Source of the DNA: Proales similis | Lineage: Eukaryota > Rotifera > Eurotatoria > Ploima > Proalidae | NCBI GenBank assembly: GCA_019059635.1 | Contig: JAGVRJ010000001.1 | Span: 2,294,001-2,358,000 of the forward strand | Direction: 5' to 3' | Length of the DNA: 64,000 nt | Part shown: piece after piece, positions 19,410 to 29,860 of the stretch | How the letters are laid out: each line of letters opens with the position of its first letter | Numbering within the stretch: position 1 is the stretch's first letter | The notes under the pieces: generated by a model | The model's database searches: none | Told to the model about the DNA's origin: nothing | What the model saw: only the letters and a program-made list of their open reading frames with translations | Position numbers and translations under genes: made by a program

Positions 19410-19925
19410 TCAAGCCGAACGGTTTTGATCCCATCGATCTCATTCACCCAAACTTTTGCTAAAATGCATTTTGAAGCGCACGAAACTGTGTAAACGATCG
19501 ATTAAAACGAGCACCATAGCAAGTCCTATCGTTGCTCTGTTGATTTGAATTATGATTCGATGTTTTCCGCAGAAGCCCGAGTCTGGCGTCTGAGCCCTCT
19601 AAAAATCCTCAAATTTGCCAAACAAACATGTTGGTTGCCAACGAAAGACATTCCATAATGAAAATGACGAACATTAGAAGCAGGCAGTGTGTGCGGCTCA
19701 AATTGAGTTTATTTTTGATTTAAATATATTTTTTTATTATTAACATTTCAGCCAAGGTTACCAAAACGCACCCTGCAAGCGGCTTTTGCTCAAACATCAA
19801 GGTACGGTGACATAATTTGGCAAAGACGCGTCTCCATGACGCTTTTCACTCTTGATTCACTAAAACTCCGAATTTCGATTTTCGAAGAATAAAATTTTCC
19901 AATTTGTGTGAAATTCTTGTGCATC
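19410..19925. other. Intergenic, AT-rich
   Basis: Contains the ENOPH1 3' UTR and an AT-rich block (near 19710-19750) before the SAMHD1-like gene. No gene is seen. Confidence 0.5.
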
Positions 19926-22900
19926 ATGTCTGCAGCTCGAATGAGAACTGTTTTCGATCCGGTTCATGGTCAGATCGAGATAGAAGATGAAATCTGGAAA
20001 GAAATAATTGATCAAGAAGATTTCCAGAGGCTTCGGGATCAAAAGCAGTTGGATCCATTGGAGTACGTGTTTCCGTCTGCTGGCTATTCGGTATTTGAGC
20101 ACGCGATCGGGTAAGACCTGTTCTGCTCAGACTCTCTCTATTTGTCTATTCCTATCGACTCATTTGAAGAGTTTGTCATTTGGCTGCAAAAATGGCTCAA
20201 AAGCTCCGTGAAAAACAAGGGGATAAAGTGAGTATTGATGATATCAAAAACGTCAAAAGGGCTGCTTTGCAATATATTCAATACGACTCGAAAATCTCGC
20301 GTTGGCTTAAACTCAAAAGGACTGCCAATTTGATGACAGATGAAGAAGCAGAAGATGAAGAAACAGAAGATGAAGAAACAGAAGATGAAGAAACAGAAGA
20401 TGAAGAAACAGAAGATGAAGAAGCAGAAGATGAAGAAGCAGAAGATGAAGAAGCAGAAGATGAAGAAGCAGAAGATGAAGAAGCAGCAAATGAAGAAGCA
20501 GATGAGAAAAACTTTAAAGATTCTGTTAAAACGGTGATCAATTTGGTCAAAGCTGTCAATGGTGACAATGATTCAGCAAAAAGCAAAAAGAAAATCCTCC
20601 GCCATCTCATGAGGAAACTTTTTGAAGAAATCAATGAACTTTATCCGAAACTAGCTGCTCTTCGTCTAGAAAAAAATGATGAGAATGATTTTACCAACAT
20701 AAAAGAAGAAAAGTCGAGTTGTTATTTGGCAGAGGTAAGACTCCAAGACTGAAGCTCAAACTTAGATAAAGAGATTAAAATTGATTTTGATTGTAAAGAT
20801 AATCAAGAACGAAAAGATGCGCGTGGACGCCACCCGGGTGGATTACCTCATGCGGGACTCGTTCTACTGCGGCAAGAAGCTCAACTTTGAATGGGACCGA
20901 TTCATCAACGACTGCCGAGTTGTTAAACACGATATTCAAGCGGAGATTGACGATGAGCTGAAAGCCATTTTCCCGAAATTATTTAGACAGCAGTATCAGT
21001 CCATTAGGGATTCTGGTTCTCAAATTTCTGCGAATAATAAGCACACTATTGAAAGACACAAAGAAAACAGTTACACTATTTACCTTAAAATATCAAATAT
21101 AACACCAGAACAAGCTTTGGAAAAATCCAAAAGTCAGTTCCAGAATATATCTGCGAGCAGCAATTACAAAGCTTTTCTTGATTATATAGACGAGATTTGC
21201 TCTGCAAATTACAAACTTCCTTCAAAGAAGAACACAGATGAATTAAAAATTTATTTAAAAAACAAAAAATATCTTAAACAGCCATGGAATCATCTTCCAA
21301 CTAATTTAAGCCGGAAATGCAGTCCCGAAGAACTCAAACAAAAGATAGAAGAAAAAATAACAGAAATCAAAAAAGAAATTAATAATTCTATTGATTATCC
21401 ACCAGCCATTAATTGTATAGGAATTTCCTCGGACGTAATTAAAAAACTGATTGATTAACGTTTTAACGCTTTTAATCCAAATTGTTAAGCCCAAGGCACT
21501 AAACAACCTGATGCAGTGCTTCGAGCAGCGCAGATACATGTGGAATCAAATCTACAAGCATCCGGCCGTCTCTTGTCTCGAATTTATGCAATGCCAAGGA
21601 AAAGACCTCTCTCGGCCAATTTACAAATGCTTGGGCAAGATCAATCTGATCGGAGTCCACCAAGGACGCCTTGGAAGCAAGACAATTCTTGAAGAAATTC
21701 TTAAAAAACAAATCGAAGAAACTCTCGGAAAAGATGCCAAATTTGCAGTAATTATCACTTTAATCAGTTGATCTAAACGATTGTCAAAATCAAGGCGAAA
21801 TGAACTTAGATTTTCGAAAAGCAGTTTGCTGAACTCGACCAAGTATTCTGTTATGGCGCAGACAATCAAGATAAAGGAAAACGATTGAGTCAAGCCAAAG
21901 CTTGGGTAGGTCCGCTTCTCGCCTCTTGCCTGATTCATCTCAGAACTTTGTTTGGTCAAGATTTCAATTTACGAACATTGGCGCTACAATGACGCCATTC
22001 TCTTCACTTGGTCTGAGAAGTCTGAGAATGAACTACAAGTTGGTGAAAGCCAGAAGAAAGATTGGAGGCTAAAAGTGACGGTAAATCTTTCAGCACTTGC
22101 CCTTTTTGATTCTATAAATCTCATTTCTGGCTCTAGTTTTTCAACATGCTTTTCCAAAAGATCTATATCAGTCCCCTGACTAGTATGAACATTTTAACGA
22201 AGAGTTTTCAAAGAGGCGATTGGAAAAGGGAGAATACTTGTGAAATTGATCATGGAAACCCTAATTATAAAAGAGAAACTCCAGCTCACTCCAGTTCTTT
22301 TTTCGATGATGTTAAAAATTATTGGATGGACAGAAAAAACCTTAATTTGGATGAAAAGAACCTTCCGAGCAGTTTGATCAATTTCGACATGAACACGACC
22401 GTGACCGAAGAGCACGACATTCAAGCTCTGTTTCAAATGCACGTCGTCTCCAACATGAATGAAATACTCAAGTTCTTGGGATCGCCCAATAGAGTCGGAA
22501 GATTTCAAGGAAACGATTTTCGAGAAGATAATTGGAAAAGGCCTGATTTCAACTGCATAGATGAAAACGATGACCACCTGATGGCCATAGAAATCAAACC
22601 ACCCAGTGATGCGACAACAATTAACAGCAGTGAACCGCTGAAAGGCGAGAAACAACTCGCGTGGTACATGGCCAGGATGAATAAAAAGTGGGGAGTGCTC
22701 TCGTGCCTCACCACCACCTGGTTCTATGAGATGGAAATCAAAAAAATCGGGAATCCATCTACGAGTACTGGTAGACCTTCATTTAAACTTGTTAATACAC
22801 TTAAGGCCGAATTGGATCTAAACGATCAAAATGACTCAAAAAAACCGAGCCTTTATGCTTGCCTTCTTTACGTTATTGAAAACCAACAGAGTATTTTTCA

Positions 22901-23441
22901 AGTTGATGACCCATGTTTCAATGAAAAACGGAATCTATTAGAGCATTTAACATCTGAGTATCTTTTACAAAAATTAAAACTTCAACTCCAGAGCGATCGA
23001 AATGGAGTTCTTAGTCGTCTCTTTTATGCCCAATCACGATATTTAAATCTGCGTCCAAATCAACACTACAATTGCTATGATTTATGCAGCTCTTTTATTG
23101 ATCAAATTTTAGAAGAAATCCAATGTAATAATTCGAACTCAAACATATACAACGACCTCAATTCATTGCTTTCGCGAATTAAACAATACTGTGATAATAT
23201 GAATAATTACGTTCCTAATTACCAATATGATTTAGATTTAGGTAGGGCAGTTGAATTTCTAGATAATATCAAGGCTCAGCTTACGGAAGATATCCTTAAA
23301 CGGCTACTTTCAGTTATACTCTTTATGCCCATGTTGAGATATGAGCAAGTTACCCAAAAAACTCTTGAGGGAGTTTCCAGTCTCCTAAGATGGCTCCCCG
23401 CACAAGTTCTTTCAGAGGCCGGCCTTTTAAAACCAAATTAG
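19926..23441 (+). CDS. SAMHD1-like pseudoenzyme fused to PD-(D/E)XK nuclease-like domain
   Basis: Seven exons: 19926-20110, 20170-20734, 20799-21434, 21490-21747, 21822-21905, 21961-22080 and 22137-23441. They keep one frame and give about 1,050 residues. The N-terminal part follows SAMHD1: TVFDPVHGQIEI, QRLRDQKQL, FEHAIGVCHLA, later RVDYLMRD and LNNLMQCFEQRRYMWNQIY. Against recalled human numbering, H167 is kept (FEHAIG), but the H206-D207 dyad aligns with Tyr-Ile (ALQYIQYD), D311 with Thr, and R164 with Val. Metal binding and dNTP hydrolysis are therefore very unlikely. A 15-bp acidic repeat and Lys/Glu-rich segments fill the space where SAMHD1 has its active-site lobe. The C-terminal exon carries RPDFNC, then AIEIKPP about 15 residues on, then GEKQLAWYMARM: the Asp, Glu-x-Lys and Gln pattern of PD-(D/E)XK nucleases. 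The role is unknown; a nucleic-acid defence role is only inferred. Confidence 0.75.
20339..20505 (+). repeat. 15-bp tandem repeat coding an acidic tract
   Basis: About eleven head-to-tail copies of a GATGAAGAA(A/G)CAGAA unit. They code DEE(T/A)E repeats, first with Thr then with Ala variants, ending in a degenerate NEEADEK. It lies inside exon 2 of the SAMHD1-like gene, just after the degenerate active-site segment. Copy number is probably unstable. Confidence 0.93.
22543..22760 (+). other. PD-(D/E)XK-like core of the fusion protein
   Basis: It codes PD at about residues 752-753, E-I-K at 768-770, a Gln at 789 in a predicted helix (KQLAWYMARM), and a hydrophobic strand (WGVLSCLTTTWFYE) like the strand after the catalytic helix in restriction-nuclease folds. 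All catalytic-type residues are present, unlike in the HD part of the same protein. Confidence 0.6.
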
Positions 23442-24563
23442 TTGTCTTATTTTAAAGAAAACCTAATTAAGTCAAGTGATTTTGCGAAAAGCAAGAAGTA
23501 GACGAGTAGATCGAAATGAATAAAAAAGTTTTTAAAAGTGGGAAATTCAGCTCTTGACATGAGCAAGACTCTTCATTGGGGTGGAGAAGATGATTTTGAA
23601 ATGAATACTGTGAGGAAGAAGGAACTTCACAAAGCAAAGAGAAAGACATCGGTAAAGTAGAAGACACTCGCTTCAATGCATTTAGAGTCTAATCGGTAGT
23701 TTCATTTGACTTGGCATGCTCAATCAACAGAAGAGGTCGCAGATCGAAACAGAAGCGAGGCGATCAATTTCATCATTGAGAATAACATTTTCTATTTTCC
23801 TCTCTCAAATATTTGCCGGTCCATTGCAAGTGGAAGAAGATGAAAAGAGAGCGAGAGAGAGAGAGAGGCAGACAGAGAGAGAACAAGAGCAGAGAGGTTT
23901 AAAGAGGTTCAGAGGCGAAAACTAACAAATCGGTTTTGATATTTTAAAAGAGAGCGCAAGAGCGAGGTGGTGATGAGCACGCTGATCAACAAGTGATGAA
24001 GGCGCTAAGGGCGCCAATTCTAGCTATTATTGTTATATAATCCGGACGCAATTGAAAATATTTGTGCACAAAAAAAGAAAGAAGAAACGTCACCAAACGC
24101 AATGATTCAATCGCAAAATCGAAACAAGCCGAGAGAGGGCGACTGAGAGGAAAGGAGAGCGAGCGAGGGCAAGAAAAGTCGGAGCAGCAGTTATCAGATC
24201 AGCAAGCAACATTTCGCCGCTTGACTATGACGTGACGGCCGTTGGTCGCTACGATCAAATATCGCGTTCAATCCGCAAAGACATCACAACTAGCGCGCAA
24301 ATATTGAACTAAAAGCTCACCGCCGCTAGAATTATAAGAATTCGCGCGCGTTCAGAGGCCAATAGCAAATCGGCAGTCATTTGCATTTCAGCCGAACAAT
24401 TGAAAAAAATAAATTTTTTTATTTTCTCTTTCCTTTTTGTCGAGTCTTGCTGTGTGGTCGGTTGGCCAACTTTGTCTCTTCTATAGCAGCGCTTATCTTG
24501 GCTCCAACCCTGCCCGGCGCAATTAATCTCATTTTTGTCTTAATCCAACGCGTAGATCGGAAA
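23442..24563. other. Intergenic region with purine-rich runs
   Basis: It contains the AATAAA (23519-23524) of the SAMHD1-like gene, a GA-rich tract (about 23850-23890) and the upstream region of the first EGF/ShK gene. No gene is seen. Confidence 0.5.
23519..23524 (+). terminator. Polyadenylation signal of the SAMHD1-like gene
   Basis: AATAAA, 78 bp after the stop codon at 23441. Confidence 0.6.
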
Positions 24564-27265
24564 ATGAGAGAAAAAGTAATTTTTAGTGTTCTACTGGGCT
24601 TAGTGGCTCTGGGTTACCAGTCAACACTTGTGGCGTCTCAGTGCGCCGAAACACTCGCCTGTCAGCACTACGGCGTGTTCAACCAGGCCACGTGTAAATG
24701 CGAATGCTTCAAGGGCTACTCCGGTAAGCGGCCTCTCCCTTTCCCCAAACGGCCTCTTCCTAACAATCGAGCTTAGGAAAGTATTGTGAACTTAACTACT
24801 GCCAGGAGCAGTCAGAGCAGTGCGGAGTGGACTACAGTCCGTTTCAGTGCGGATCTGTGGCGCTCATCGCTGCGTATTGTCCCATTATGTGCAACTCGAC
24901 CATTTGCAAATGCGGATTCAACACCTGCCTTAACAACGGCGTGTTTGATGCCAACACCTGCTCGTGCAGCTGTCCAGCGCCTTATGCGGGCAAAATCTGC
25001 GAGCAGCTGAACACGTGCGCAAACACGCTGAGCTGTCAGAACAGCGGCAATTTCAACACCAAAACCTGCTCGTGTGAATGCTTTCCGGGCTACACAGGCA
25101 CCAGCTGCCAGAACCTGAACTGTGCGGTCAGCGATCCGGCTGATTGTGGAAACTACGATCTGAACGACTGTTCCGTTCGCCTGATTAAAGACTACTGTCC
25201 CAATCTGTGCGGTAAGTTTGTTGCTCAATTGTTGACTTCTGGACTTGAGTCTTGGAATGAACTGAAATGCTCGTGTCAGGAAAGTGCAATGGTCAAGCGA
25301 CTGGATGCACTCCGCTCTCATGTCAGAATGGAGGAGGTTTCAACCCGAACACATGCTCTTGCGAATGCTACCCGAGCTACACTGGAGCTCTTTGCCAGAA
25401 CCTCGACTGCTCCAGGCCAGATCCCAGCTCTTGCGCTAGCTTCTCAAGCACTCATTGCTCAATTGCTGAAGTTTTCAACTACTGCCCAGTCTTGTGTCAA
25501 AAATGCTCGGCAACGAGTGCTCCTCAGACCACTCAGCAGCCCGACACTACCCAGCAGACTGATAGCACTCAGCAGACAGATTCGACCCAACAGACAGACA
25601 GCACCCAGCAGACTGACACAACACAGCAGACAGACACGACCCAGCAGACTGATAGCACTCAGCAGACAGATTCGACCCAGCAGACTGATTCTACTCAGCA
25701 GACTGACACAACACAGCAGACAGACACGACCCAGCCACCTGCCACTACCGGCTGCCAGGAAATCGCCTGCTCTTACGGAATCATTTTTGACCCAGAGACA
25801 TGTACCGGTCTAGACCTAATTGTTCAGATCGCATCCTAACTCGCTTATCTTTTAGGTCAATGCGCCTGTCCGCCTGGATTCTCAGGACCGACTTGTGCCA
25901 ACTACGACTGCGATTCTCCAGAAGATGATGCGTCCATTTGTTTCATTTTTGGCTGCGTTGACAGCATCATTTGTCCCAAGGCCTGCTTCTGTGATCCATT
26001 TGCGACACCAACCACGGCGAGTGCCGAAACGACCGCCTGCCAAGAGATCACTTGCAGCTACGGAATCACCTTCGATCCGGCCACTTGTAAGTTTGAGCTT
26101 AGTTTACTAATTATCTCACCGGTTTAAATGTGGCTTTGAAGGCCGATGCAACTGTCCTCCTGGCTTCTCCGGACCGACTTGCGCCAACTTCGACTGTAAC
26201 TCAGCTGCCACCGACGCATCAATCTGCGCTTCGTTAGGCTGCGTTGACAATATTCTGTGCCCCAAAGCCTGCTTCTGCTCTTCGACCAGTGCACCCGCAA
26301 CCACTGCGGCTGACACTACTTTGCCCGAGACCACTGCATGCATTACTCTAACTTGCCTGAACGGCGGAGTGTTCGATGTCGATCAATGCAAGTGCGTTTG
26401 TAGGTGGCCATCACTCTTCCTCTCACTCTCAATCGACCTCAACAGAATTCAAAGGCAACTTTAACTATTACGGAGACCTATGTGAAAACAGAGCTTGCAT
26501 ATCTGATCAAGCTGGCTGCGAGACCTTGACTCAAGCCGACTGTGCTCAGTAATCGAAATCACTCGCCACAGACTGAGAATCTTTTCAGACTTTTTGGTCC
26601 AAAATAAATTAGGGAAGGCGTCCCGGACATTTGCCCATTCTTCTGCGGTCTCTGTCCCGAGACCACCGTTGCACCGGCAACAGACGCTCAGACAACCCAA
26701 GCACCTGTTGACACGACAAGCGGTCAAGTCTGCGTGGAGATCGCCTGCAGCTACGGAGTCACCTTCGATCCGGCCACTTGTAAATCGCCGATTTTCGCTG
26801 ACCAAACAAAAGAAAAGAAATTCTGAGATCTTCACTAGGTCAATGCAACTGCCCACCCGGCTTCTCTGGACCCACGTGCGCTGATTTCGACTGCAACTCT
26901 GCGGTGACTGACGCTTCCATCTGCGCCTCACTCGGCTGCGTCGACAACCTCCTCTGCCCCAAAACTTGCTTCTGTCAATCGGGCTTGCCCGAGACCACTC
27001 AAGCAGGCGGAGTCTGCGTGGAGATCGCCTGCAGCAACGGAGTCACCTTCGATCCGGCCACTTGTAAATCGCCGATTTTCGCTGACCAAACAAAAGAAAA
27101 GAAATTCTGAGATCTTCACTAGGTCAATGCAACTGCCCACCCGGCTTCTCTGGACCCACGTGCGCCGATTTTGACTGCAACTCTGCGGTGACTGACGCTT
27201 CCATCTGCGCCTCGCTCGGCTGCGTCGACAACCTCCTCTGCCCCAAAACTTGCTTCAATTGCTGA
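24564..27265 (+). CDS. Secreted multi-domain EGF/ShK-type cysteine-rich protein
   Basis: A signal peptide (MREKVIFSVLLGLVALGYQS) is followed by repeated units. Each has an EGF-like piece (for example CSCECFPGYTGTSCQ) and a six-cysteine ShK/SXC-like piece (DPADCGNYDLNDC ... DYCPNLCGKC). A Thr/Gln/Asp linker repeat (about 25541-25735) is likely O-glycosylated. After it come four related modules with the pattern (Y/N)GxxFDPxTC, CPPGFSGPTCA, DASIC and GCVDN(I/L)LCPK(A/T)CFC. Module introns fall at the same place, splitting a Cys codon (T|GC or T|GT) after FDPAT. One degenerate module (GGVFDVDQCKC, NYYGDLCEN) lies near 26360-26550. The last two modules are a recent 284-bp duplication. The protein ends CPKTCFNC with stop TGA at 27263-27265. 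Roles in innate immunity, mucus or egg coats are possible but not shown. Confidence 0.78.
25541..25735 (+). repeat. 18-bp minisatellite coding TQQTD(S/T) repeats
   Basis: About eleven copies of an 18-bp unit coding Thr-Gln-Gln-Thr-Asp-(Ser/Thr). A higher-order block (Ser, Ser, Ser, Thr, Thr variants) occurs twice in the same order, which suggests block duplication. It forms the flexible linker of the EGF/ShK protein. Confidence 0.92.
26731..27259 (+). repeat. 284-bp tandem duplication spanning an exon-intron-exon module
   Basis: Copy 1 starts at 26731 and copy 2 at 27015 (period 284 bp). Over about 245 bp they differ at only a handful of positions, and the intron is identical. Each copy codes one VEIACSxGVTFDPATC / QCNCPPGFSGPTCADFDC module. 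The near identity of intron and synonymous sites shows a recent event. Confidence 0.95.
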
Positions 27266-27318
27266 ACTTGATTTCAGCACAGAGAGAGAGAGAGAGCGAG
27301 CAATACTTAAGTTGAATC

Positions 27319-27324
27319 AATAAA
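27319..27324 (+). terminator. Polyadenylation signal of the first EGF/ShK gene
   Basis: AATAAA, 54 bp after the stop codon, following a short GA-rich run. Confidence 0.6.
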
Positions 27325-27878
27325 AACGCTACAGCAATCTAAAACCAATTACTTTCGCTCGGTGTCTGATCCGCTGGTTATTGAGAGTGTGCTGAATGTG
27401 ATTGGGCGTTTTTTGACAGAGAGCAGCGGCAGATTTTCTAAAATTTAATTCGAAATCAAGCAGAAGCCCCAAATAGGCTCGATGTGCGGATTTGTCACTT
27501 TTGAGGCCGTGATGTTGATTTTCAATTGAGAAAATTAAGAGACAATAAAAAGCCAAGAGAACTAACGAGCAAGAAAGAGGACAAGTCGATGAGTTGTGCC
27601 GCTTGTTTTCCCAAGGTCCAAAGCCAACTGTTGAGATTGCACCACTCGAAATAAAATATCCAATAACCGCATGTTTCAAAAATATTTGCGCTTTTAGTTT
27701 CTCTCATTTTTCTCTCTCTCTATAAATATTTGCCTGAGATTCTCTCGTTGCGCTTTTGCGATTAAATACTGTTCGGCCGCGTCACTTCAAATAGCGGCTC
27801 CTACTTGCGCTCTGAATTTCTCACTCTCGCGCTTTGTCCTAGACCGTGTTTAAAACTGAAAAACAATAATTCATCACA
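27325..27878. other. Spacer with TATA-like promoter of the second EGF/ShK gene
   Basis: About 550 bp. A TATAAATA sequence at 27721-27728 follows a CT run, 151 bp before the start codon of the next gene, and could be its TATA box. Nothing else is supported. Confidence 0.45.
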
Positions 27879-28607
27879 ATGTTGGTCTTTGCTCTATCGA
27901 TCAGCTTCATCTTGGCCCTCGGTCAGCTGAGCAACGCACAGCAGACTTGCACGACTACCCTCGACTGCAAGACGAACGGCATCTTCAACCAGCGAACTTG
28001 TCTGTGCGAATGCTTCGCCGGCTACTCGGGCAATACTTGTCAGACGTTCTCCTGTCCGTCGAGCGACCCGACAAACTGCTACTACTTGAACAGATTCGCC
28101 CATTGCTCTGTGCCGTTGATAGCCTCCTACTGCCCTAACTTGTGCAATCCTGCGTGTGATCCAAGGTCTACGACACCCGGCAGCAGCTCATCCCCTAGCA
28201 ATAGCACGACTGCCGCTACACCACAGGACACCAGTTCTTCCCCTAACAATAGCACGACTGCAGCCACACCACAGGACACGAGCTCGTCGCCTGCCACATC
28301 GCCAGACACTACGACTTCAGGCAGCAGCTCCACTGACACCACTCAATGTGCTGAACTGCGATGTGCGAACGGAGGTCAGTTCTCGCCGGCCTCCTGCCGA
28401 TGTGAATGTAAGAACAAGACAAGTCGCTATTGACTCGAAATTCTGAGCTAAACTGCGCCAATTAAAGGTCTGCCGTCGTTCACCGGCAGCGCTTGTGAGA
28501 CCAAAAACTGCGTGCCGGACGAGCCAATCTGCGAATCTTTCCCAGTTCCGTGCGAGTCTGAGCAGCTTCGACTCGCATGTCCCTTCAGATGTGGACTCTG
28601 TCCCTAG
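27879..28607 (+). CDS. Secreted EGF/ShK-type protein, paralogue of the upstream gene
   Basis: A signal peptide (MLVFALSISFILALGQLSNA) is followed by an EGF-like unit (CECFAGYSGNTCQ) and a ShK-like unit (DPTNCYYLNRFAHC, SYCPNLCNPAC). Next come a Ser/Thr/Pro linker with a 15-residue repeat (SSSPNNSTTAATPQD) and a second EGF/ShK pair (CANGGQFSPASCRCEC, LPSFTGSACE, PFRCGLCP). One intron (near 28409-28468) splits a Cys codon, just as in the upstream gene. Layout and intron phase match the first modules of the 24.6-27.3 kb gene, so the two arose by tandem gene duplication. The protein is probably extracellular; its function is unknown. The stop is TAG at 28605-28607. Confidence 0.8.
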
Positions 28608-28732
28608 AGAAGTTTCAGTTTTCACTAGAACCGCCAGAACTCGCTCGCTTGCCACTTTGCTTTGCACCCGTATCGACCACATTCGTTAGAACTTTTGCTT
28701 ACAACCGCATCCCCAAGCCCATTTGTAACTTG

Positions 28733-28738
28733 AATAAA
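28733..28738 (+). terminator. Polyadenylation signal of the second EGF/ShK gene
   Basis: AATAAA, 126 bp after the stop codon. Confidence 0.6.
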
Positions 28739-28844
28739 GCATTTCTAAAACTTGGATCCGACTGGGCTGAATGCAGAATTCAAACGATGAGTGATGGCGA
28801 TGGTTTTATTCAATTTCCGAGGGAGAGAGAAAGAGAGGCAGAGA

Positions 28845-29860
28845 TCAGAATATTGTGTTGCTGCGACGGAAGGTTGCCTCGTAAGCGAGCCGTTTCTAAA
28901 CACAACACAACAAGAACAAGGAGCATGACGAGGTCAAATAGCTGAGGAGAGAGGCGAAAGAAGCCAAGTTACCTTCGGATCGGGCAAGCACTGTCCGAAG
29001 CATTCGAGCAGAAGCTGATCGGCTTCTACCGACTGCTTGAAGTCCTGCATGGACAAACGACTGTCGTGATCTTTGTCCTAAATCAGCCCGGTCTAGTGGT
29101 CAGCAAGCAAGTGGAAGCGATTTTAATCAGCACACAAACCATCTTCTTCAGCACAATCTCCACAAGATCTTTGATTCCTTCGTCTGGGTCTTCTTCGGAC
29201 GGTTGCTTCAGAATCAGTCAAGGTTGAGGGGCCACCGAAGAGGAACACTCGCTCAGGAAATACCGACCTTGATTATGCTGCTCTTCAATAGCTGGAACAT
29301 CTCCTCTCTCGATATGTAGCCGTCTCCATTCAGGTCGTAGACGGTGAACGCGTCTAAGAGTTCAATTTGCCATCAAGCAAAATCGAATTGGCGAATTGTC
29401 TACAAAAATCTCACATCTAATCTTCTCCTCGAACGAGCCGCGCAGAAATATGGACAGGCCTTCGACCCATTCGGTCATGTTCAAGTAGCTGTCGTTGTCC
29501 TTGTCGAACGCCCGGAACACTTTGCAGAGATTGCCGTTGGATTAAGGCGGCGAGGGATGCGCGACCAGGTCCGGATGCTGCTTACCTCGGTCCATCAGAA
29601 TGTCGTCGGTCATGTCAAAGCAGTTGTGCAGAACGTCGCGGAATTTTAGACGGTCCATTCGGTTTTGATTTTTGGTTATTTCCCGGTAGAAGCTGATGAG
29701 GGTCTCGGCCTCGGCTCGATTAACTTAAAATCGCTCGGTGAGCTCGGCCCGTTCAAATGATGAGAGACGAGTCACACTTACAGTGAACCTTGCGCAGCAT
29801 CAAGTCGTCGAGCGCCAGCTGCACCATTTTCCTGTTTATCGAATGATTCATTTGAAGCAT
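28845..29860 (-). CDS. CLXN: Calaxin (EFCAB1), EF-hand sensor of axonemal dynein
   Basis: A calcium sensor that binds outer-arm dynein and tunes ciliary waveform. The minus strand codes, in order, an N-terminus ([17 protein letters not shown]), a non-canonical helix region (MTDDILMDR), and EF-hands. One EF-hand is complete ([18 protein letters not shown]). It is followed by the diagnostic [18 protein letters not shown], then a last EF-hand ([15 protein letters not shown]) and [14 protein letters not shown]. The final exon (ending 28845) gives [16 protein letters not shown], matching the human tail pattern. The first ATG in frame is at 29858-29860; 29851 is also possible. At least six exons with short introns. 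An X-box-like site lies about 250 bp upstream. Confidence 0.92.
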
